Shown: positions 6,147 to 10,497 of the stretch, piece after piece
Layout of the letters: every line of letters starts with the position of its first letter
Position numbering within the stretch: the first letter of the stretch is position 1
Assembly: GCA_944327405.1 (NCBI GenBank)
Contig: CALVHK010000032.1
Location: 1 to 10,497 of the forward strand
Source of the DNA: an uncultured Bacilli bacterium
GTDB lineage: Bacteria; Bacillota_I; Bacilli_A; RF39; UBA660
Length of the DNA stretch: 10,497 bases
Reading direction: 5' to 3'
Program-made: the position numbers and the translations under genes
The notes under the pieces: generated by a model
What the model was told of the DNA's origin: nothing
The model's input: the letters and a program-made list of their open reading frames with translations, nothing else
Databases searched by the model: none

Positions 6147-7009
6147 TCACTCTTCTCCCATCTTGCATAAATTCCACATGGTAATATTAGATTACTATTT
6201 TTAACAGGAAGTCCTAACTCATCACTTGATATGACTCCCCTAAACTTGGAATTTATTCTTAAATAAAGAATATTTTCTAATACGGTTTTGGATAATCCTG
6301 TTGTATATGAGTTAATCAAAAATAGAAGTGGATCATCACTTAGAAGTTCGCTCGCATCCTTTATCAAATCATCTAAATCGGTTTCAATATTCCATACTTC
6401 ACTTTTGGATCCTCTACCAAATGTGGGAGGATCCATCATGATGATGTCATATTTATGGCCTCTTCTAATTTCTCTTTTGACAAACTTTCTTACATCATCT
6501 ACCAAGAAATGAATCTCTTTATCTTCCAAATGATTTAGTTTTACATTTTCTTTGGCCCACTCAATCATACCTCTTGATGAATCCACGTGAGTAACCGTGG
6601 CACCGGCACTTAAGGCTGCAACAGAAGCTGCACCAGTGTAGGCAAAAAGATTTAGAACACGAACTTTACGGTTTGATTTTCGAATAATCTCTCTTATTAA
6701 GTTCCAATTATAGGCCTGTTCTGGGAATAAGCCGGTATGTTTGAAACCCATTAGTTTTAGATTAAATTTTAAATCATGATAGTTTATTACCCAAGATGTT
6801 GGAATGTCTTTTTTTATTTGCCATTTTCCTCCACCAGTGTTACTTCGGTTATATACCGCATGAGCGCTTCTCCAATCAAAAGACTCATCTTTGTTCCATA
6901 TTACTTGAGGATCTGGTCTATTTAATATAAATCCATTCCATGACTCTAGTTTTTTACCATTATTTAAATCCAATATTTGATATTCTTCGAAATCTGTTAC
7001 TAATTTCAT
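6143..7009 (-). CDS. Class I SAM-dependent methyltransferase, RlmI/RlmK-like
   Basis: A 288-aa cytosolic protein with the Rossmann methyltransferase core. Motif I is LNLFAYTGAAS (119-129), with an acidic residue closing strand 2 at Asp143 (HVDSS), Asp171/172 on strand 3 and a DPPTFGRG catalytic motif at 193-200. The DPP-x-F form and motif I match the RlmI/RlmK 23S rRNA cytosine-5/guanine methyltransferase group (Pfam Methyltrans_SAM). There is no N-terminal PUA domain of RlmI type; the first 110 residues are instead a WNGF/DWRSAHAVY-type segment seen in short members of this group. rRNA is the expected substrate by family, not shown here. GGAGG lies close upstream, and the start shares one base with the previous stop. 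Confidence 0.85.
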   Translation of the reverse strand: MKLVTDFEEYQILDLNNGKKLESWNGFILNRPDPQVIWNKDESFDWRSAHAVYNRSNTGGGKWQIKKDIPTSWVINYHDLKFNLKLMGFKHTGLFPEQAYNWNLIREIIRKSNRKVRVLNLFAYTGAASVAALSAGATVTHVDSSRGMIEWAKENVKLNHLEDKEIHFLVDDVRKFVKREIRRGHKYDIIMMDPPTFGRGSKSEVWNIETDLDDLIKDASELLSDDPLLFLINSYTTGLSKTVLENILYLRINSKFRGVISSDELGLPVKNSNLILPCGIYARWEKSE

Positions 7010-7530
7010 TATTTATCCTCCATTAGATAACACACAATAGGATCAATAATATCTAGTATGCCATTAATGAAAAAGAAGAAACCAACAATAATCGTTTGGA
7101 CTGATGCTTCATAATAAAGATTTAGACCAGTTAAAAGTCCGGATGTTAGGAAGGCAAAAAGCATAAATAGTCTTAATACCCACATTTTATTTTGCCGGTC
7201 ATGATAAAAATCGGCTTTCTTAAGTTTAATTAAACACATAAGTCCCATCCATATCAGTAATACTAAAACTAAATTTTCATTGGTTAAGTTTATTAGAAAT
7301 AAGCTTATTAAGGCTCCAATAGAAATAATACAGGTAAATAAGCTTTCAAAGTCTTTGTTTTTGATTGTAAATAAAAACTGAGTAAGTTTTATTAACGCAT
7401 AAAAGCCAAATACTGTTTTTAAAATAAAGCCTAAATCATTAAATTTAAATGTTGGTAGTAATAATATTACTCCTGCTAGTAACATTAAAGATATTCCTGT
7501 TACTAAATCAACTAACTCTTTTTTATTCAT
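7009..7530 (-). CDS. Six-span DUF308/HdeD-like membrane protein
   Basis: The 173-aa protein is mostly hydrophobic, with about six predicted spans (near 10-28, 33-54, 64-81, 86-103, 116-138 and 144-168) and a basic cytosolic loop (KLKKADFYHDRQNK, about 102-115). Repeated span pairs and a small size fit DUF308/HdeD-like membrane proteins of unknown function. This assignment is by general pattern only. I chose the ATG at 7530 because AAGAGGTG precedes it; an upstream in-frame ATG at 7560 would place the promoter -10 inside the gene. It is the first gene of the operon with the methyltransferase and rhodanese. Confidence 0.78.
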   Translation of the reverse strand: MNKKELVDLVTGISLMLLAGVILLLPTFKFNDLGFILKTVFGFYALIKLTQFLFTIKNKDFESLFTCIISIGALISLFLINLTNENLVLVLLIWMGLMCLIKLKKADFYHDRQNKMWVLRLFMLFAFLTSGLLTGLNLYYEASVQTIIVGFFFFINGILDIIDPIVCYLMEDK

Positions 7531-7548
7531 AACACACCTCTTGCCATA

Positions 7549-7557
7549 ATTATAGCA
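7549..7557 (-). promoter_or_regulatory. Extended -10 promoter of the membrane-protein/methyltransferase operon
   Basis: TGCTATAAT on the minus strand is a perfect extended -10 (TG-n-TATAAT) 18 nt upstream of the ATG at 7530. No clear -35 is visible; the U tract of the preceding terminator occupies that place. Extended -10 promoters often work without a -35. Confidence 0.7.
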
Positions 7558-7573
7558 CATTTTAAAAAAGAAA

Positions 7574-7596
7574 AATACAGATATTTAGTCTGTATT
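7574..7596 (-). terminator. Intrinsic terminator with a stop codon in its loop
   Basis: AATACAGA/TCTGTATT is a perfect 8-bp stem around a 7-nt loop (CTAAATA), followed on the minus strand by TTTTCTTTTTT. The loop contains the TAA stop of the surface-protein gene ending at 7585. Confidence 0.85.
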
Positions 7597-8853
7597 AATT
7601 ACAAATGGTTGAGATGCAGTTCCATTACCACTAGAAATGGTAACATCACTACGGAGGTTGATGATAGGACGTATATTTGATGTTAGACTAACGTTGCTAT
7701 ATCCCAATTGCCCAGATGAACTTACTCTATACACAAAAGCATATCTTGTAGTGAAATGAGAAGGAGTCATAGTCCAATAATCTTGCTCTGTAGTAAGATA
7801 ATTATTTGCAGCTGTGCCATTTAAAGATATTCCTCCATATATTGCTTCATCTGCTGTTATTAGCCCTATTGGGATATTTAAGATATCACTGCTGCTACAT
7901 AATAAGGTTGGATTTTTATTTTCTGTTAATCTTATGTATGGTGCATAGAAAAATGCAATTCCATTTGCTGCCCATGACTCTGTTGTTCCACTTGTGTTTG
8001 AGTAAGATACTCTATCGCTGCAAAATTTGGCTTTGGTATCAATATAATTAGCATAACTTACCAAATTTTTATTGTACCATTCATTTAATATTTCTAAAAT
8101 AGTACTATCTAGTCCTGTTCCATGCTGCGTTCCATCATATGACAATCCGACATAGTAGCTATAATCTGTTGAACTATTGAAGGCGCTTGTCCCAATTCTA
8201 GTCTCTTCCCCTGTGGCATCTTCACTTGTTCCTTGATAGATTAATCGGACGCTACCATCTCCATTAATACGGACAATCCTCCAGTAGAATCCAGCAAATG
8301 ATACCCAGTTATCTGTTGGGTTTCCGGCAAAGTAATATACTTCTCCATCGTCATCATATTGACTTTCATCAGCTGATTTATAGATTATTCCGGTTGTTGT
8401 TTCTGTTACTGTCGTACTAAAATCTGTTCTTGTTAATACTGTCGGATAATATGTTAGTAACGTATCTTTAATTGATACTTGTTTATCAAAATATAAATAG
8501 CATTTAGTACCTGGCGCGGTCATTGGAGATACTGTTAGCATTTGTGTTTCTGTCTTATAACTTAGCGTAATACTATCATCTCTATTTCCATCTATAGTGC
8601 AATAGCTTGCACTTTCATTAAAAACATATCCTTCAGTTGGAATGGTATCACTTCTTGAATATCCTGTATCATTTGATTCATCTTGTATGTAGACTGCTAC
8701 TGTATCTTGAACTTTTTGTTCGCTAACTTCTTCATTTAAAATGCTTTTACCCTTTTCTTTACTTGTTGTTATTAATAATATTGTTGATACAACCAATATT
8801 ATAATACTTGCTACAATTATTTTCTTTATTAATAACTCCTTTGACTTAATCAT
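7585..8853 (-). CDS. Large exported membrane-anchored protein, DUF6273-like C-terminus
   Basis: A 422-aa type II membrane protein with a short basic N-terminus (MIKSKELLIKK), one span at about 12-30 and a long Ser/Thr/Tyr-rich outer part. Cys85 and Cys118 (KSYC- and TKCYLYF-type context) could form a disulfide. The middle carries WVSFAGFYWRIVRINGDGS (183-201). The end carries WTMTPS and RPIINLRSDV (395-404), the pattern of DUF6273 proteins common in gut Firmicutes. No LPXTG or enzyme motif is visible. The function is unknown; a surface or cell-envelope role is inferred. GTAGGTGG precedes the ATG. It is monocistronic, with its own promoter and terminator, and is divergent from the XRE regulator. 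Confidence 0.85.
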   Translation of the reverse strand: MIKSKELLIKKIIVASIIILVVSTILLITTSKEKGKSILNEEVSEQKVQDTVAVYIQDESNDTGYSRSDTIPTEGYVFNESASYCTIDGNRDDSITLSYKTETQMLTVSPMTAPGTKCYLYFDKQVSIKDTLLTYYPTVLTRTDFSTTVTETTTGIIYKSADESQYDDDGEVYYFAGNPTDNWVSFAGFYWRIVRINGDGSVRLIYQGTSEDATGEETRIGTSAFNSSTDYSYYVGLSYDGTQHGTGLDSTILEILNEWYNKNLVSYANYIDTKAKFCSDRVSYSNTSGTTESWAANGIAFFYAPYIRLTENKNPTLLCSSSDILNIPIGLITADEAIYGGISLNGTAANNYLTTEQDYWTMTPSHFTTRYAFVYRVSSSGQLGYSNVSLTSNIRPIINLRSDVTISSGNGTASQPFVINTD

Positions 8854-8874
8854 GCTTCCACCTACTTTAAGTTA

Positions 8875-8904
8875 AGTTTATCACATATCTTTTTTGTTAG
8901 TCAA
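8875..8904 (-). promoter_or_regulatory. Candidate promoter of the surface-protein gene
   Basis: TTGACT (8904-8899), an 18-nt spacer and TAAACT (8880-8875) on the minus strand lie about 22 nt before the start codon. The -35 falls within one of the AG-x-CAATAC-type repeats described at 8899-8972. Confidence 0.55.
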
Positions 8905-8972
8905 TACCGAACAATAACGTTTGTATGTTAAGCAATACTTTACATATTTTTGTGAGCTAATACTTTACAATA
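8899..8972. promoter_or_regulatory. Repeat/dyad cluster, candidate operator between divergent genes
   Basis: A 23-bp imperfect dyad, TATGTTAAG-CAATA-CTTTACATA (8924-8946), has one mismatch per arm. The right half recurs as ACTTTACAATA (8962-8972), 25 bp further on. A related AGTCAATACC lies at 8899-8908. The elements cover the -35 of the surface-protein promoter and a TACAAT (8966-8971), the likely -10 of the XRE gene. This layout fits a divergent operator bound by the adjacent HTH protein; binding is inferred. Confidence 0.5.
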
Positions 8973-8988
8973 ATATTAGGTGATTAAA

Positions 8989-9231
8989 GTGAATAAAATA
9001 GAATTTGATAATAATATTTATGATACTATTCGAAAAAACATCAGAAAGTACCGTAAAGAAAGAAAGATAACTAGTGCTGAACTCGCTGAAATGGTTGGAT
9101 TATCTCATGAGTTTATTAGACAAATACAAAGTGATAAGGCGGCTTATAATTTTTCCGTTGAAACTTTATATAAAATATCTGTAGCTTTAAATGTTAGTTT
9201 AGATGATTTAATTAAGAAAGATTCAGAATAG
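8989..9231 (+). CDS. Small XRE-family HTH transcriptional regulator
   Basis: An 80-aa single-domain regulator. The helix-turn-helix is plain: ITSAELAEMVGLSHEFIRQI (27-46), with a following helix typical of Cro/C1-type proteins (SVETLYKISVALNVSLDDLI, 56-75). No second domain is present for ligand binding. I chose the GTG at 8989 because AGGTGAT (8978-8984) sits four bases upstream; a GTG at 8980 lies inside that site. It is the only plus-strand gene in the window and is divergent from the surface-protein gene. The intergenic repeats suggest that it controls itself and that gene. Its TAG stop is in the loop of its terminator. Confidence 0.9.
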   Translation: MNKIEFDNNIYDTIRKNIRKYRKERKITSAELAEMVGLSHEFIRQIQSDKAAYNFSVETLYKISVALNVSLDDLIKKDSE

Positions 9232-9245
9232 TTCTGGATTTTTTT
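9221..9245 (+). terminator. Intrinsic terminator of the XRE gene, stop codon in loop
   Basis: ATTCAGAA/TTCTGGAT forms 8 bp with one U.G pair, followed by seven T. The 3-nt loop is exactly the TAG stop codon (9229-9231), so the last coding codons form the 5' arm. Confidence 0.8.
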
Positions 9246-9250
9246 ATGTC

Positions 9251-9281
9251 AAAAAAAGAAGCATTGTTAGATCAATACTTC
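9251..9281 (-). terminator. Intrinsic terminator of the Rpn-like gene, stop codon in loop
   Basis: On the minus strand GAAGTATTG/CAATGCTTC gives a 9-bp stem with one U.G pair, loop ATCTAA, then seven U. The TAA stop (9269-9267) is in the loop. It lies back to back with the plus-strand terminator at 9221-9245. Confidence 0.85.
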
Positions 9282-10088
9282 AATTTCTTCTTTTGGTAAT
9301 TCTGTTGCTTTCATGATGTCTTCTACTGAAAATCCTTTTTTAAACATGGTTTTTACTGTTGATATTTTTTCTAACGATCTACCTTTATCTTCTGCTTGGT
9401 TAAGCAACACATTCATTTTATCATATTTTTCTAATCTTTCTTCACTATTTAAGAAATTTTCTACAAATTCTACTGTCTCTTGCATAATTCTATCCCCCTT
9501 TGCAATTTTCTTCATTTCATCAACACCCTTTGCATTGATTAGTCTAATCCATCTTATAAATCTTTCTTTGTTAATATCAGTATATCGAAGTTCTTCTAAT
9601 AAGTCAAGACGTACTAAATACATTTCTAGATACTCATCTTTAATAACACCATAATTCTTCTTGTTAATAAAGCCATAATCATTTACAAAATCAAAGTTAT
9701 TGTAATTGTAATTTCCAAGCATTAAGTTTATACTGATTACTTTACTAGCATTTATGTGCTTTTCAGTTTTTTCTAGTTGATTAGAAAATAATCTAGTTGC
9801 ATACCCTAAGCTTTTCTTAAAGGCTTCTTCATCAAACTGATTGTACATTTCAAGTGATAGAATCGTGGAATCGTCTAGTGTTGCAACAACATCACCAAAG
9901 AATAGCTTACCATTAATATAAGCTGATTTAATTAAATATTCAGGTACGGCTTGTACGTTTACTACTTTCTTTGATATACCCATAAACTCAAAAAATGAGT
10001 TAATAAAATCTTTTAAATATTTTTCTTCACTAAATACATGTTTAAAAGTTAAGTCGTCTTTTAAAGTAATTGTTGACTCGGTTTTCAT
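9267..10088 (-). CDS. Rpn-family PD-(D/E)XK nuclease/putative transposase
   Basis: A 273-aa protein of the recombination-promoting nuclease/PD-(D/E)XK transposase family (PF12784). The start MKTESTITLKDDLTFKHVFS is typical. Nuclease-core residues are Asp66 in FFGDVVA and Glu80 with Gln84 in SLEMYNQ. YATRLFSNQL (96-105) is a family signature. The C-terminus (DIMKATELPKEEIEVL) is the short helical module these proteins often carry. Family members are multi-copy in gut Firmicutes and act in recombination or mobility, and no terminal inverted repeats are visible here. The ATG at 10088 has GCAGGTGA upstream; an ATG at 10130 has no good site. The gene looks intact. It converges with the XRE gene. 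Confidence 0.88.
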   Translation of the reverse strand: MKTESTITLKDDLTFKHVFSEEKYLKDFINSFFEFMGISKKVVNVQAVPEYLIKSAYINGKLFFGDVVATLDDSTILSLEMYNQFDEEAFKKSLGYATRLFSNQLEKTEKHINASKVISINLMLGNYNYNNFDFVNDYGFINKKNYGVIKDEYLEMYLVRLDLLEELRYTDINKERFIRWIRLINAKGVDEMKKIAKGDRIMQETVEFVENFLNSEERLEKYDKMNVLLNQAEDKGRSLEKISTVKTMFKKGFSVEDIMKATELPKEEIEVLI

Positions 10089-10217
10089 ATTTTCACCTGC
10101 CTTCTTTTGAGTCAGGCGATATTCTAACATATAGATAGTACGAAATTTGTCGAATTGTGGTAGAACACTAGAATTTCTGAATTTTATTGCCTTTTTTTTG
10201 TATAAAATAGGCTATTC

Positions 10218-10297
10218 ATCACGTTTTTGGCAGGAATAATTGTGTTATCTATCACGTTTTTGGCAGGAATAATGATGTTAAACATCACGTTTTTTGC
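10218..10297. repeat. 33-bp-period direct repeats (23-bp unit, two full and one partial copy)
   Basis: The 23-bp unit starting ATCACGTTTTTGGCAGGA occurs identically at 10218-10240 and 10251-10273. A 14-bp partial copy with one mismatch is at 10284-10297. Starts are exactly 33 bp apart, separated by different 10-bp spacers. Dyads lie at unit starts: a perfect 15-bp one (10273-10287) and an imperfect one (10242-10255). The array is in the 208-base gap between the Rpn-like gene and the partial gene at the window edge. In the rest of that gap (10089-10217) I see no convincing promoter. Confidence 0.85.
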
Positions 10298-10497
10298 TAT
10301 CTAGTTAGATTTTCACTCTTTTTATAGTTGGGATTGTCTACAATTGCTCCTACTATGTTTTTCTCTCCAGTTTGAATAAAAGCATAAATATATTCTGGTA
10401 AGATGCGATAAGTCGTGCCATCTAAATATTTTACTTCCCCACTTTCTATTACTTCGATTGGTACTTTGACTAGAAAAGCTCCCTCGGAATTTTCATA
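10297..10497 (-). CDS. Partial CDS, C-terminal 66 aa of an unrecognised protein
   Basis: An open frame enters from the right edge and ends at TAG (10299-10297). The visible part is charged and soluble, with a beta-rich look: GAFLVKVPIEVIESGEVKYL, then YRILPEYIYAF and KNIVGAIVDNPNY. The codon use and reading length without stops support a real gene, but 66 residues do not allow family recognition. The stop codon abuts the repeat array: the partial third copy ends at its last base. Confidence 0.65.
   Translation of the reverse strand, partial: YENSEGAFLVKVPIEVIESGEVKYLDGTTYRILPEYIYAFIQTGEKNIVGAIVDNPNYKKSENLTR

Noticed and set aside
7806..8051. Plus-strand 81-codon open frame opposite the surface-protein gene
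   Set aside because: Low-complexity Leu/His/Cys translation with no ribosome site; shadow of the minus-strand gene.
9313..9654. Plus-strand 113-codon open frame opposite the Rpn-like gene
   Set aside because: The Ser/Leu/Phe-rich composition is typical of a shadow frame on AT-rich DNA. The minus-strand frame has clear family motifs.
9267..10130. Complete insertion sequence around the Rpn-like gene
   Set aside because: I found no terminal inverted repeats or target duplication flanking it. The nearby repeats are direct and on one side only.
10218..10297. Short CRISPR array
   Set aside because: Spacers are only 10 bp, there are two and a half units, and no cas gene is near. The unit is not CRISPR-like.
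1..10497. Mycoplasma-type genetic code (TGA = Trp)
   Set aside because: TGA ends the 134-aa, transglycosylase-like and methyltransferase frames at points where the next gene's start overlaps or follows. Trp is encoded by TGG throughout.

Overview
The window is AT-rich bacterial DNA with very tight gene packing: many 1-8 bp gene overlaps, AGGTGA/GGAGG-type ribosome binding sites and sigma-A-like promoters. TGA is used as a stop (for example at the ends of the 134-aa gene and the transglycosylase-like gene), so the standard bacterial code applies and not the Mycoplasma code. The spoVS gene, CCA-encoding tRNAs and the protein families present suggest a low-GC Bacillota, most likely an uncultured gut-type Bacilli lineage (RF39/Erysipelotrichales-like). 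That assignment is inference.

Bases 1-470 hold a minus-strand tRNA unit. A consensus promoter drives tRNA-Val(UAC), followed by tRNA-Thr(UGU) whose anticodon loop is interrupted by a 229-nt group I intron. The intron has a recognisable P1-P9 core and resembles the cyanobacterial tRNA-Leu introns. This is the most striking element of the window.

Bases 510-4426 are one minus-strand five-gene operon. In transcription order it encodes a small DUF1292-like protein, a membrane-anchored lytic-transglycosylase-like protein with a cytosolic N-terminal domain, an SDR oxidoreductase, an unrecognised 134-aa protein, and a PLP enzyme of the methionine gamma-lyase/YnbB family. Next come a divergent protein-kinase-like gene with its own promoter (4488-5462) and a second minus-strand operon (5478-7557). 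That operon encodes a DUF308-like membrane protein, an RlmI/K-type methyltransferase, a rhodanese lipoprotein and probably SpoVS.

Bases 7574-10497 look more accessory. A large exported protein with a DUF6273-like C-terminus is divergent from a small XRE-type regulator. The shared intergenic region holds a dyad and AATAC repeats lying over both likely promoters. A PD-(D/E)XK (Rpn/PF12784) nuclease-transposase gene converges on the regulator. A 33-bp-period repeat array and the 3' end of an unidentified gene close the window.

An architectural theme runs through the window. Intrinsic terminators are fused to their surroundings: stop codons sit in hairpin loops (four cases), and -35 boxes of downstream promoters sit in the terminator 3' arm (two cases).
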